NCBI GenBank assembly: GCA_028285685.1
Contig: JANQOR010000041.1
Location: 186,001-250,000 of the forward strand
Reading direction: 5' to 3'
From: Cyclobacteriaceae bacterium
Lineage (GTDB): Bacteria; Bacteroidota; Bacteroidia; Cytophagales; Cyclobacteriaceae
Length of the DNA stretch: 64,000 bases
A program made the position numbers and the translations under genes. A model generated the notes under the pieces. That model saw only the letters and a program-made list of their open reading frames with translations, was not told the origin of the DNA and did not search any database. This document shows positions 52,962 through 62,126 of the stretch, piece by piece. Every line of letters begins with the position of its first letter. Positions within the stretch are counted from its first letter, which is position 1.

Positions 52962-54764
52962 ATGGACAAAAATCAATACATAGGACTCATCCTGATGTTC
53001 GGACTGCTAGCGGTTTACTTTATGTATTTCGCACCTGAGCCACCCCCTATTGACGACAAGCCGACACCCGATCAACTTGAACAAGCACCAATTGAAGAAG
53101 GTCAACCAAACGAAACTCCTACCGGCGGCGAACAGGAAAGTCTAGCAGTCGATACCCTAAAGTATGGTGCTTTTTCTTTTGCAGTGAACAAAGATGAGGA
53201 AGTGAAAACCATTGAAACAGAAGAGCTGACTGTCGTCTTTTCAAACCTCGGGGGGAAAATAAAAGAGGTAGTACTCAAGAACCACAAAGATTATCTAGGG
53301 AATCCGATTAAGATAATGGACGGGTCAAAGTCCGTTTCCCATTTGATAGTAAAACATTCGGGAAAAACCGTAAATCTCTCAGAGATAGCTTTCGATGAAA
53401 ATATATCGCAAGCAAGTGACACTACAATTCTCACCTACACCCTTTCAAGCGATAGATTTCAGCTTACACAAACCTATTCCGTTCCGTCAACAGGATTTCA
53501 GATAGGCTATGATGTGACATCAACAGGTCTGAATAACGTACTCGATCCGGCCGATGTTGATTTCGTGTGGAATCATGGAGTATCCAGAGCAGAACGTACT
53601 CTTGAGGATGCCCGCTACAATTGCAATGTCCGCTATTACCAAGTTGACGGGGATTACGATGAGCTAGCACAGCGCAGCACAGACTTTGAGGAAGCTACTC
53701 TGAACAACCCTCTCAAATGGGTTTCCTTCAAACAGAAATTTTTCTCAGCTGCTGTCATCGCGCAATCTTCATTCTCGTCCGGTTACATTACAGCCATTGC
53801 GGACGTTGCTGATACTACATCGGTGAAAAGTGCGACCATGCAGCTCAAAATCCCATACACCGAATTTTTGAATGGCTTCAGCTATGAATATTTCTTTGGT
53901 CCCAACAACTACACACTGCTGAAGAATGTAACAGAAGAGTTCGAGGAGAATCTGGATATGGGCTGGGGACCACTTCCGGTGGTCAATAAATATCTGATCA
54001 TTCCAATCTTTCGCATCCTTGAGCGATTCATCACCAACTATGGAATCATCATCATCATCATTGTTATTATCATCCGGCTTCTACTCTCCCCGCTTACTTA
54101 CAAGTCGCACATGTCAATGGCAAAGATGCGGGTAATGAAACCAGAGCTGGACGAGCTGAAGGCGAAGCACGAGGGTGACATGCAGAAGGCACAGCAAGAG
54201 CAGATGAAATTGTATCAAAAAGTCGGAATCAATCCATTGAGTGGCTGCATACCCATGTTACTTCAAATGCCTGTGTTGTTTGCGCTATTTTTCTTTTTCC
54301 CTAATGCGGTGGAGTTGAGACAGCAGTCCTTTCTATGGGCTCATGATCTTTCCACTTATGACAGTATTTTAAATTTACCATTTGCCATTCCCTTTTATGG
54401 CGATCATGTTAGTTTGTTCACCTTATTGATGACTGTTTCAACGATCCTAATAACAGTCAGCAACAGTCAAATGACTACCATCCAGGGGCCCATGAAGACC
54501 ATTCAATACGTGATGCCCATTATGTTTTTGTTTGTGTTGAACAGTTATGCTTCCGGACTTACTTTCTACTACTTCGTATCTAATATGTTGACTTACGGAC
54601 AGACGGTCATGTTCAGAAAATTGATTGACGAAGATAAAATCAAGGCTACCCTGGAAGAAAATAGAAAAAACAGCGCTAACCGAAAGAAGTCAAAGTTCCA
54701 AACACGACTTGAAGAAGCAATGAAAGCAAGCCAGGAAGCACAACGTCAAAAGAAGAAACGATAG
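52962..54764 (+). CDS. yidC: membrane protein insertase YidC
   Basis: A 600-residue protein. One N-terminal helix (~6-25), an acidic Pro/Glu-rich linker, a periplasmic beta-sandwich domain (~70-340) and then the five-helix insertase core: 'YGIIIIIIVIIIRLLLSPLTYKSHMSMAKMRVMKPEL' with the groove Arg, 'KVGINPLSGCIPMLLQMPVLFALFFFFPNAVELRQQSFLWAHDLS', 'FTLLMTVSTILI' and 'IMFLFVLNSYASGLTFYYFVSNMLTYGQ'. The end is strongly basic (QRQKKKR), for ribosome contact. It inserts inner-membrane proteins such as respiratory subunits. Confidence 0.97.
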   Translation: MDKNQYIGLILMFGLLAVYFMYFAPEPPPIDDKPTPDQLEQAPIEEGQPNETPTGGEQESLAVDTLKYGAFSFAVNKDEEVKTIETEELTVVFSNLGGKIKEVVLKNHKDYLGNPIKIMDGSKSVSHLIVKHSGKTVNLSEIAFDENISQASDTTILTYTLSSDRFQLTQTYSVPSTGFQIGYDVTSTGLNNVLDPADVDFVWNHGVSRAERTLEDARYNCNVRYYQVDGDYDELAQRSTDFEEATLNNPLKWVSFKQKFFSAAVIAQSSFSSGYITAIADVADTTSVKSATMQLKIPYTEFLNGFSYEYFFGPNNYTLLKNVTEEFEENLDMGWGPLPVVNKYLIIPIFRILERFITNYGIIIIIIVIIIRLLLSPLTYKSHMSMAKMRVMKPELDELKAKHEGDMQKAQQEQMKLYQKVGINPLSGCIPMLLQMPVLFALFFFFPNAVELRQQSFLWAHDLSTYDSILNLPFAIPFYGDHVSLFTLLMTVSTILITVSNSQMTTIQGPMKTIQYVMPIMFLFVLNSYASGLTFYYFVSNMLTYGQTVMFRKLIDEDKIKATLEENRKNSANRKKSKFQTRLEEAMKASQEAQRQKKKR

Positions 54765-54769
54765 TCTCC

Positions 54770-55147
54770 ATGGCTAAGTTGATACTCCTATTTGCAAGTA
54801 TCTCAGGAGCCATCGCAGTCGGCTTGGGAGCATTTGGTGCGCACGCGCTGAAGCCCAGGCTTGAAAAATTGGGCAATCTGGAGACTTTCAATACTGCTGT
54901 TCAATATCATTTCTACCACACTCTTGCCTTACTTTTCATAGGATTTATGATGACAAGGTATCCAAATCAGTGGCTGACGGTTTCTGCTTACTCAACCATG
55001 GCCGGGATCATTGTATTCTCAGGATCGTTGTATGTACTTGCAATCGGCAATATCAAATGGTTGGGAGCGATCACCCCGATTGGCGGGTTGGGGTTTATAA
55101 TTGGTTGGGTAAGCCTGGCGGTAGGGATCTGGCAGCTCAAATTCTAG
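54770..55147 (+). CDS. DUF423 family small membrane protein
   Basis: The 125-residue protein has four transmembrane helices with the DUF423 pattern: 'SGAIAVGLGAFGAHALKPRLE', 'FNTAVQYHFYHTLALLFIGFM', 'GIIVFSGSLYVLAI' and 'IKWLGAITPIGGLGFIIGWVSLAVG'. The function of DUF423 is not established. It starts 5 bases after yidC, so it is probably co-transcribed. Confidence 0.9.
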   Translation: MAKLILLFASISGAIAVGLGAFGAHALKPRLEKLGNLETFNTAVQYHFYHTLALLFIGFMMTRYPNQWLTVSAYSTMAGIIVFSGSLYVLAIGNIKWLGAITPIGGLGFIIGWVSLAVGIWQLKF

Positions 55148-55209
55148 CTCAGGTTTTGTTCTTTTTGCACAACTTATTCACAAGTTGATTATCTTGAAAT
55201 GCGGTTGGA

Positions 55210-55225
55210 TATATTTGTGATCACA
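55210..55225 (+). promoter_or_regulatory. candidate parAB promoter box with overlapping palindrome
   Basis: TATATTTG (55210-55217) fits TAnnTTTG and lies 38 bases before the parA start. Overlapping its end is TGTGATCACA (55216-55225), a perfect 10-base palindrome sited where transcription would begin, so a repressor bound there could block it. The identity of any such protein is unknown. Confidence 0.4.
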
Positions 55226-55255
55226 CAAATGATCACCGACGGATAACAAATAAAA

Positions 55256-56032
55256 ATGGGCAAAATCATATCACTTGCAAATCAAAAAGGAGGAGTTGGA
55301 AAGACTACATCAGCCATCAATCTTGCTGCGAGTCTAGCAGCTTTAGAATTTAAAACATTATTGGTTGACGCAGACCCCCAGGCTAACGCGACTTCAGGTG
55401 TTGGTGTTGATCCAAAAGAGGTTGAAGTAAGCATTTATGAGTGTATGGTGGATGGTGTTGACCCTAAGAGCAGTGTTGTAAGCACGGAGATCAAGTATCT
55501 TGACCTCCTACCCTCTCATATAGATTTGGTTGGCGCAGAAGTGGAGATGGTCAACATTGATGACCGGGAGAATAAAATGAAATATGCGTTGGAAAAACTG
55601 AAGGGAGATTACGATTTCGTTATTATCGATTGCTCGCCTTCATTGGGTCTCATCACAATCAATGCCTTGACCGCCTCGGACTCAGTTATAGTGCCTGTGC
55701 AATGCGAGTATTTTGCGTTGGAAGGTTTAGGAAAGCTATTAAATACTATCAAGATTATTCAAACCCGACTGAATACAGATCTCGAAATCGAAGGAATCCT
55801 TCTGACCATGTATGACACTCGATTAAATCTGGCAAACCAGGTTGTTGAAGAAGTGAACATGCACTTTCAGTCTTTAGTTTTTCAAACACTGATTCCTCGA
55901 AACATAAAGCTAAGTGAATCGCCAAGCTTTGGGCTTCCGGCCATATCACATGATGCTGAAAGTCGTGGCTCTATCAGCTACTTAAATCTCGCTAAAGAAA
56001 TTCTTGAAAGAAACGAAGTGATAGCAGCATAA
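55256..56032 (+). CDS. parA: chromosome partitioning ATPase ParA (Soj)
   Basis: The 258-residue ATPase has the deviant Walker A 'KGGVGKTTSAINLAASL', 'LVDADPQANATSGVG', Walker B 'YDFVIIDCSPSLGLITINAL' and 'PVQCEYFALEGLGKLL'. It lacks an N-terminal DNA-binding domain, as chromosomal ParA proteins do. It drives segregation of ParB-bound origin DNA. Its stop shares one base with the parB start (TAATG), so the two are coupled. Confidence 0.96.
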   Translation: MGKIISLANQKGGVGKTTSAINLAASLAALEFKTLLVDADPQANATSGVGVDPKEVEVSIYECMVDGVDPKSSVVSTEIKYLDLLPSHIDLVGAEVEMVNIDDRENKMKYALEKLKGDYDFVIIDCSPSLGLITINALTASDSVIVPVQCEYFALEGLGKLLNTIKIIQTRLNTDLEIEGILLTMYDTRLNLANQVVEEVNMHFQSLVFQTLIPRNIKLSESPSFGLPAISHDAESRGSISYLNLAKEILERNEVIAA

Positions 56033-56916
56033 TGGCAGAAAGTAAGTTCAAAAAGAGAACGGGGTTAGGTCGCGGTTTAGGCGCTCTTCTGGAAGATTCC
56101 GAAGAAAATTTAATACCAACTCGCGCAAGTGCAACGAAAAGCTCTATCAGCGAAATTTCAATTGACCAAATCGAGGCGAACCCCTGGCAGCCAAGGGCAG
56201 ACTTTGATGAAGAGGCACTTAATGAACTCGCTGATTCAATCAAAGTTCAAGGCATTATTCAACCGATCACAGTTCGCGAACTAAGTAGTAATGAATACCA
56301 GCTTATTTCGGGAGAACGACGATTACAAGCCAGTAAGCTTGCCGGCCTGGAAACCATTCCAGCATATATCAGAACGGCCGATGATCAGCAAATGCTAGAA
56401 ATGGCATTGATTGAAAATATTCAACGAGAAAATCTCAATGCAATAGAAGTCGCTTTGAGCTATCAAAGACTCCTTTCTGAATGCGATCTTAAGCAAGAGG
56501 AGCTGGGTGATCGAGTAGGTAAAAACAGAACGACAGTTAACAATTACTTGCGACTTCTGAAGCTTCCACCAGTTATCCAAGCTTCACTACGTGACGGCCA
56601 AATCAGCATGGGTCATGCAAGAGCGTTGATTACCATCGACAACGTTGATCTACAATTGGACATTTTCAAAAAAGCAATTCAGCATGAACTCTCCGTGCGC
56701 AAAGTAGAAGAACTGGCACGTGGAGGATCTAAGGTTGAAAAAGAGAGCGCTCCTACTCCGGTCGATCCGGAAATCAAAAATCTTCAGGTAAAACTCTCGT
56801 CCCACTTTGGCTCAAAAATTACAGTTAAGGCGAATGAAAAAAACAAAGGGGAAATCAAGATTCCTTTTCGCTCCACCGAAGATCTTAATCGAATTATTGA
56901 ATTATTAGATATTTAG
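56032..56916 (+). CDS. parB: chromosome partitioning protein ParB (Spo0J)
   Basis: The 294-residue protein starts with the ParA-stimulating box 'KFKKRTGLGRGLGALLED'. The CTP-binding ParB/Srx domain follows ('ISIDQIEANPWQPRADFDEEALNELADSIKVQGIIQPITVRE', 'LISGERRLQASKLAG', 'LIENIQRENLNAIEVALSYQRLL'), then the helix-turn-helix ('LGDRVGKNRTTVNNYLRLLKLP', 'ISMGHARALI') and a C-terminal dimer domain. It should bind parS sites near the origin; no convincing parS is visible in this window. Confidence 0.96.
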   Translation: MAESKFKKRTGLGRGLGALLEDSEENLIPTRASATKSSISEISIDQIEANPWQPRADFDEEALNELADSIKVQGIIQPITVRELSSNEYQLISGERRLQASKLAGLETIPAYIRTADDQQMLEMALIENIQRENLNAIEVALSYQRLLSECDLKQEELGDRVGKNRTTVNNYLRLLKLPPVIQASLRDGQISMGHARALITIDNVDLQLDIFKKAIQHELSVRKVEELARGGSKVEKESAPTPVDPEIKNLQVKLSSHFGSKITVKANEKNKGEIKIPFRSTEDLNRIIELLDI

Positions 56917-56944
56917 GCGCGAAGTTTGCAACTCGATTTTCGCC

Positions 56945-57535
56945 ATGAAAAAGAGAGTTTTATTCGTTGCTTTTCTTGTGGGACATCTCACGTTTGCGTT
57001 TGCTCAGCAGACGGAACCTGACATTGAAACAATCACGGATTCGACCTTTGTTCAAACAGAGGATGAATTTTTGCTTTTTGAAGAAGTGTCAGATTTGGAC
57101 CCGCAACGTGCTGCACTCCTTTCTGCCATCGTACCAGGTCTGGGACAAATGTATAACAAGCAGTATTGGAAGATCCCAGTCATTTATGTTGGGCTCGCAA
57201 CCTTTGCTCACTTTATAAACTACAACAACAATTTGTACCATGCTTTCCGAAACGCCTCCATATCTAACTCAAATGGCTTGGCGAATCCATTTTCTGATGT
57301 CGCAAGCACACAAACAACCTTAGTTAGAAACAGAGACAATTTCAGGCGGAGCAGGGATTTCCTGATTATTCTCGGATCTGTATTTTACATACTCAACATT
57401 GTAGATGCCCACGTTTCAGCTCATCTGGAGGAATTCAATGTGAATGATGACCTGGCTATCACGATCGAACCATCAATCAAAAGCACTGTTGCCAATGGTC
57501 AGGCCATCGGAGCCTCGCTTGTTCTTAAATTTTAG
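56945..57535 (+). CDS. DUF5683 membrane protein
   Basis: The 196-residue protein has a signal peptide (~1-20), a short acidic stretch, then 'DPQRAALLSAIVPGLGQMYNKQYWKIPVIYVGLATFAHFINYNNNLYHAFRNA', and a second hydrophobic stretch 'FLIILGSVFYILNIVDAHVSAHLEEFN'. This is the DUF5683 family, which in Bacteroidota regularly sits between parB and dapB as here. The function is unknown. It begins 28 bases after parB and ends 3 bases before dapB. Confidence 0.9.
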   Translation: MKKRVLFVAFLVGHLTFAFAQQTEPDIETITDSTFVQTEDEFLLFEEVSDLDPQRAALLSAIVPGLGQMYNKQYWKIPVIYVGLATFAHFINYNNNLYHAFRNASISNSNGLANPFSDVASTQTTLVRNRDNFRRSRDFLIILGSVFYILNIVDAHVSAHLEEFNVNDDLAITIEPSIKSTVANGQAIGASLVLKF

Positions 57536-57538
57536 CAC

Positions 57539-58249
57539 ATGAAGATTGCACTTATAGGTCATGGTAAAATGGGAAAAGCCATTGAAGAGGTAGCACGAAA
57601 AAAGGGACATGACATCACAGACATCATCAGTACCTCAGACCAGTTACCTGTATTGCTAGAAAACCTCCCTGACGTAGCTATTGAGTTTACGCAACCAGAA
57701 TCAGTGTATGGCAACCTGAAGTATTGCCTGCAAAATGGAATCTCCGTAGTGACCGGTACTACAGGCTGGCTTGATCGATATGATGAAATTGTCTCTCTAT
57801 GTGAAAAAGAAAAAGGGACCTTCCTTCACTCCTCGAATTTTAGCGTTGGTGTTAATCTCTTTTTTGAACTAAATGAGTGGCTCGCTAAAAAAATTGCAAA
57901 ACTGAATTTTAACTGTGAGATCGAAGAAATTCATCACATGGAAAAAAAAGATAGTCCTAGTGGGACAGCTCTAAAACTAGCCGAGGGAATTTTAGGCCAA
58001 AACAGAAGTTATAAAGACTGGATAAACGAAAAATCTGCCGATCATACCAAATTGGGGATTGTTTCCAAAAGAATTCCAAACGTTCCAGGTACTCACACCG
58101 TTTCTTACACATCAAATTTGGAATCTATCAAAATAGAACATGTTGCCCACCAAAGAAGCGTTTTCGCAGAAGGAGCAGTACTTGTAAGTGAATGGATCAA
58201 CAATAAGAATGGAATATTCACCATGTCTGATTTCATAAATCAGCAATGA
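57539..58249 (+). CDS. dapB: 4-hydroxy-tetrahydrodipicolinate reductase
   Basis: The 236-residue enzyme of lysine/diaminopimelate synthesis uses NAD(P)H. Visible features: the Rossmann start 'KIALIGHGKMGKAIEEVARKKGHD', 'SVVTGTTGW', and the catalytic-substrate motif 'EIHHMEKKDSPSGTALKLAEGI' (His-His, Lys, PSGTA). It is shorter than the ~270-residue Gram-negative norm, as is usual for Bacteroidota. It lies between DUF5683 and lepB in the same operon. Confidence 0.95.
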   Translation: MKIALIGHGKMGKAIEEVARKKGHDITDIISTSDQLPVLLENLPDVAIEFTQPESVYGNLKYCLQNGISVVTGTTGWLDRYDEIVSLCEKEKGTFLHSSNFSVGVNLFFELNEWLAKKIAKLNFNCEIEEIHHMEKKDSPSGTALKLAEGILGQNRSYKDWINEKSADHTKLGIVSKRIPNVPGTHTVSYTSNLESIKIEHVAHQRSVFAEGAVLVSEWINNKNGIFTMSDFINQQ

Positions 58250-58282
58250 CATTATCTTCGCAGGAATTTCAATAATTACCAA

Positions 58283-59743
58283 ATGTATTATCACGATTTT
58301 AATCCAGTTTTTGTATTCATATTTCTAATCGGTTGGTATGTGCTCCAAGGAGCAGCTTATTATAAATTCTTTGAAAAAGCTGGAAAACAAGGATGGATTG
58401 GCTTTGTTCCATTCTACAATTACTACACACATATTGAGATCATTGGAAGACCTAAGTACTGGATCGTGCTCCTATTGGTACCGGTTATTAATTTCTTCGT
58501 TGGACTCACCATGCATCTGGATTTGATGAAATCATTTGGGCGTTACACCTACCTCGATCAGGTCCTTGGTGTCATCTTTGCTCCAATTTACATGACGTAC
58601 ATTGCATGGAGCGATAATCAGTATTTGGGCAAAGCTGTTGAGTTACCCAAAGCGAAGAAATCGTTTGGTAAGGAGTGGTTCGAAGCGATCGTCTTTGCCG
58701 TTTTCTGTGCGACTTTCATTCGCTGGATATTCATGGAAGCCTATGTAATTCCGACACCATCAATGGAACGATCCTTACTCGTAGGAGACTTTCTCTTTGT
58801 TAGTAAGGCTGAGTATGGACCTAGAACCGCAAAAACACCATTACAGGTACCATTGACACATCAAAAAATATGGGGTACGGAGATTCCTTCTTATTTGCCG
58901 TGGGTCTCTCTGCCAAGTTATCGGTTACCTTCATTTGGTGTTGTTGAACGAAATGATGTAGTCGTATTTAACTACCCACCACATGATCAATACAACACCC
59001 GAGCCGATGGAGGACCGCACCCCATGGACTTAGGAACACATTACATCAAGAGATGTGTTGCAATAGCTGGAGAGACCATCGAAGTACGAGGTGGTCAAGT
59101 TTACATCAATGGCGAGATTGGAGTGAATCCACCACTGATGCAATTCACCTATTTCATCGAGACTGATCAATCCATTAGAGATCGTATATGGGATAATTTA
59201 AAAATTTGGGAATACTACCCTGTTGCCAGGCCAGATGGAAGGCGTGGATATCAAGCTTTTACTGATGAAACCAGCGCTGCGCAGCTAGAGGCCCTGCCTT
59301 TTGTTAAAAGTGTAGAGCTCAAATTCGAGGACCCTGAGCGAGTGGAACCTGATATTTTCCCCGATTCAAGGTTTTTCCGTTGGAATAGAGACTTTTATGG
59401 TCCGTTGACCGTACCGAAACGAGGCATGAAAATAGAGATTACAGAAGAAAACCTCGCTATGTACGGTTCAACAATTTCCAAATATGAAGGTCACGAAAGA
59501 GTAGCTATCGATAGTGCCAGTTTGACGATAAATGGACAGGAACTTTCAAGCTATACGTTCAAAAAAGACTACTACTTCATGATGGGTGACAATCGTCATA
59601 ACTCTGCAGATTCCAGGTATTGGGGTTTTGTTTCTGAGGATCATATCGTCGGAGAAGCTTCATTTATCTGGATGTCCTGGGACGCAAATGCAAGTTTTTT
59701 CAATAAGATCCGCTGGCGAAGATTGTTCAATGGAATCGAATAA
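58283..59743 (+). CDS. lepB: signal peptidase I with DUF5684-like N-terminal membrane domain
   Basis: A 486-residue protein. The first ~125 residues hold three or four helices with 'GKQGWIGFVPFYNYYTHIEIIGRPKYWIVLLLVPVINFFVG', a DUF5684-like domain. The peptidase follows: 'FIRWIFMEAYVIPTPSMERSLLVGDFLFVSKAEYGPR' (catalytic Ser in TPSM), 'HYIKRCVAIAGETIEV' (catalytic Lys) and 'YYFMMGDNRHNSADSRYWGFV'. A ~170-residue insertion lies between the Lys motif and GDNRxNSxDSR. It removes signal peptides of exported proteins. The long, fused form is usual for Bacteroidota. Confidence 0.95.
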   Translation: MYYHDFNPVFVFIFLIGWYVLQGAAYYKFFEKAGKQGWIGFVPFYNYYTHIEIIGRPKYWIVLLLVPVINFFVGLTMHLDLMKSFGRYTYLDQVLGVIFAPIYMTYIAWSDNQYLGKAVELPKAKKSFGKEWFEAIVFAVFCATFIRWIFMEAYVIPTPSMERSLLVGDFLFVSKAEYGPRTAKTPLQVPLTHQKIWGTEIPSYLPWVSLPSYRLPSFGVVERNDVVVFNYPPHDQYNTRADGGPHPMDLGTHYIKRCVAIAGETIEVRGGQVYINGEIGVNPPLMQFTYFIETDQSIRDRIWDNLKIWEYYPVARPDGRRGYQAFTDETSAAQLEALPFVKSVELKFEDPERVEPDIFPDSRFFRWNRDFYGPLTVPKRGMKIEITEENLAMYGSTISKYEGHERVAIDSASLTINGQELSSYTFKKDYYFMMGDNRHNSADSRYWGFVSEDHIVGEASFIWMSWDANASFFNKIRWRRLFNGIE

Positions 59744-59746
59744 CAA

Positions 59747-59884
59747 TCAGCTAAAGATGTAAATAAGTAAGTGCACGATTCCCATAGCACCACCAAAGAA
59801 TAGTACCATAAAGAGGCAACCTTTGAACCAGTTGTCTCTTTCATTTTTAGTTTCATATAAATCAAAATGGGAATCGCTTCTCAT
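59747..59884 (-). CDS. 45-residue small membrane protein
   Basis: A short open frame runs from the ATG at 59884 to the TGA at 59747. The product has a charged N-terminus (MRSDSHFDLYETKNERDNW) and one transmembrane helix (FMVLFFGGAMGIVHLLIYIF). It fills exactly the space between the S41 peptidase stop (15 bases upstream on the same strand) and the convergent lepB stop (3 bases away), which supports a real gene. N-out or N-in topology and function are unknown. It could instead be chance, but the soluble-then-membrane order and tight packing argue otherwise. Confidence 0.6.
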   Translation of the reverse strand: MRSDSHFDLYETKNERDNWFKGCLFMVLFFGGAMGIVHLLIYIFS

Positions 59885-59899
59885 TCTACTGTTTGATTC

Positions 59900-61402
59900 T
59901 CAAAAAGGGAATTTTGTCAACAGTAATTTATCAATTTCTGATTTAGAATCTATGATTGCTCGTGAATAAGCACGATTTTCATGCGAATTGTAGACACTGG
60001 TTAAATTCAGTTTTTCCTTCACAATTGACCTCCCGGTTCCGGATACAATGCTTAGTGCTTCCGCTAACAAGGGCTCTGTTTCATCCCCAAGTGGTTTCAA
60101 ATTTCCAATATGTTGTAACTCACTGATCTCAACATTAGCTTGAATGCCATCCACATAGTCTGTGAACCCAACAGAATTGGCAAGTTGACTGATGATCGGC
60201 TGCATGGCATAGGTGTGATTGGGATTGATACCAGTCTTGCTTAAGTACCCTTCGTCCGGAGAATCATACAACGTAACGGATCCGACGTTTTTACCAACGG
60301 TAGTCGTTCCAATCAAAGTCAAATCTAAATAGGGCTGAAGGCCTGCGATAACCAGTTCCGAAGCTGATGCGGTAGCACCTCCCGTCAGGATGAACAATCT
60401 ATTCAGATCAAGCCTGTTTATTGCTTCCTCCCCTATTTCATTTCCATCCCTGTCAAAAAGTTTCACAACTTCCATAAATGTAAGATCAGAGTTGAATTCA
60501 GAGAGTCTGGAATTGTAAATGATCGAACCCAAAACTGTTTCCGAAGTAGCATCATCATACAACATTGAAGAAAGCAATCGAGCTGTGTTAATCGACCCTC
60601 CTGGGTTGTATCTAAGATCAAGAACCATCTCACTGACTCCTTCTGATTTTAACTGACCAATTGCCGCGTTTAACTCGCCATGAAAGGAGTTAATAAATCG
60701 GTTGTATACAAGATATCCAACTTTGGTCTCATTTACTTCAAATGTTTTTGTAAGAAACACTGGGTTTTCACTTATCTCCACGGAAGACATCGAAATAGTT
60801 TTTCCATTGTCTTGTACAGTTTCATTAATGCTAAGGAAATTCCCTAGACCTAAAACTTGACTTTCTGCGAACAAAAGATCGTTAAAATTGGCTTGCGTTA
60901 GTCTAATTCCATTGACTGAATGAAATACATCTCCACGTTTCAAACCAGCCGTTTCTGCAGGAGAATTTGTTAAGACGTACTGAACGTAACCAAAAATATT
61001 GTTAGTTGAGCCAATTCGGACGAGGTTATATTCATATCCAAAAGATCTCGAAATTCCCTGGAGAGCTTTATCAAGTTCTTCAAAATCGCTGACTATCCAC
61101 GAAAATCGATCGTCTTGATGCAGAAAGTGATTGAAGAGCAACTCGGGCGTTGAAAATCTATTCAGGAAGGTATGAAGCTGATCAAAAGTTTCAAACCGAT
61201 CATCCGTCAAATCCGGAACTTCCTCTTGCCACAAATAGTAGGTTCTCAAACCCTGCCAGATGAATTCATTTATTTCACTATTCAGCTCAACATTGATTCC
61301 ATCGTCCTTGCTACATCCTATAATCACAATTAAAGGAATAGCTAGAATCCAACTTAATTTCCTAGAAACAACTGCTCGCACTTGTGTATAACAATTTACC
61401 AA
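59900..61402 (-). CDS. S41-family peptidase lipoprotein with PDZ domain
   Basis: The 500-residue protein has a lipoprotein signal (VIIGC, Cys30). An N-terminal helical cap (~40-115) is followed by a PDZ domain ('NIFGYVQYVLTNSPAETAGLKRGDVFHSVNGIRLTQANF'), then the tail-specific protease domain: 'VLDLRYNPGGSINTARLLSSML', catalytic Ser in 'LTGGATASASELVIAG' and catalytic Lys in 'GTTTVGKNVGSVTLYD'. It resembles C-terminal processing proteases that cleave unfolded or tagged periplasmic proteins. Start overlaps the ung stop by 7 bases; later in-frame Met codons do not precede a signal peptide. Confidence 0.9.
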   Translation of the reverse strand: MVNCYTQVRAVVSRKLSWILAIPLIVIIGCSKDDGINVELNSEINEFIWQGLRTYYLWQEEVPDLTDDRFETFDQLHTFLNRFSTPELLFNHFLHQDDRFSWIVSDFEELDKALQGISRSFGYEYNLVRIGSTNNIFGYVQYVLTNSPAETAGLKRGDVFHSVNGIRLTQANFNDLLFAESQVLGLGNFLSINETVQDNGKTISMSSVEISENPVFLTKTFEVNETKVGYLVYNRFINSFHGELNAAIGQLKSEGVSEMVLDLRYNPGGSINTARLLSSMLYDDATSETVLGSIIYNSRLSEFNSDLTFMEVVKLFDRDGNEIGEEAINRLDLNRLFILTGGATASASELVIAGLQPYLDLTLIGTTTVGKNVGSVTLYDSPDEGYLSKTGINPNHTYAMQPIISQLANSVGFTDYVDGIQANVEISELQHIGNLKPLGDETEPLLAEALSIVSGTGRSIVKEKLNLTSVYNSHENRAYSRAIIDSKSEIDKLLLTKFPF

Positions 61403-62058
61403 TCAATAGTCCTAAGACCCCTGGAACTCAAGTAATGGTTGGTTTGTGAGAAGTGTTTACAGCCAAAAAAACCACTATGGGCCGAAAAAGGCGATGGATG
61501 TGCAGCTTGCAGAACTAAATGTTTTGAACGATCCACGAATTCTCCTTTTCTCTGAGCATAGGCACCCCATAGGAGAAAGACGATATCATCCTTCTTGTCA
61601 GATATCTGTTTCAACACTGCATCAGTAAACTGTTCCCAGCCCCTATTTTGATGCGACCCAGCTGTGTGAGCTCTTACCGTCAAGGTGGCATTTAATAGTA
61701 ACACTCCTTGATCAGCCCATCTTTCCAGGTTTCCTGATCTTGGGCTGACCACGTGGAGATCATCTTCCAATTCCTTGAAAATATTTTGAAGTGAAGGTGG
61801 GAACCGGATTCCATCATTCACTGAAAAACACAACCCATTTGCTTGTCCATCGCCGTGATACGGATCTTGCCCCACAATCACAACCTTAACATCGTCAAAT
61901 GAGCAGCGGTCAAAAGCATTAAAAATCAAGGATCCTGGAGGAAATATTTTGTATTGGCAGTATTCCTCCTTCACAAAATTGATCAATGACTGGAAATAAG
62001 GTTTATCAAATTCCTCTGATAGAACTGCTTTCCAACTCTTTTCAATTCGTACATCCAT
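61396..62058 (-). CDS. ung: uracil-DNA glycosylase
   Basis: The 220-residue family 1 enzyme removes uracil from DNA. Motifs: 'VKVVIVGQDPYHGDGQANGLCFSV' (water-activating Asp in GQDPYH), 'VLLLNATLTVRAHTAGSHQNRGWEQFTDAV', and 'LQAAHPSPFSAHSGFFGCKHFSQTN' (catalytic His in HPSP). It is a standard single-domain cytoplasmic repair enzyme. It is divergent from apaG, with 68 bases between the starts. Confidence 0.97.
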   Translation of the reverse strand: MDVRIEKSWKAVLSEEFDKPYFQSLINFVKEEYCQYKIFPPGSLIFNAFDRCSFDDVKVVIVGQDPYHGDGQANGLCFSVNDGIRFPPSLQNIFKELEDDLHVVSPRSGNLERWADQGVLLLNATLTVRAHTAGSHQNRGWEQFTDAVLKQISDKKDDIVFLLWGAYAQRKGEFVDRSKHLVLQAAHPSPFSAHSGFFGCKHFSQTNHYLSSRGLRTIDW

Positions 62059-62126
62059 TATCTTGACTACTTAGTCGTAAATTTTGGCAAATTATATTCA
62101 AATTATTATAAATTGTTGCATCTATA

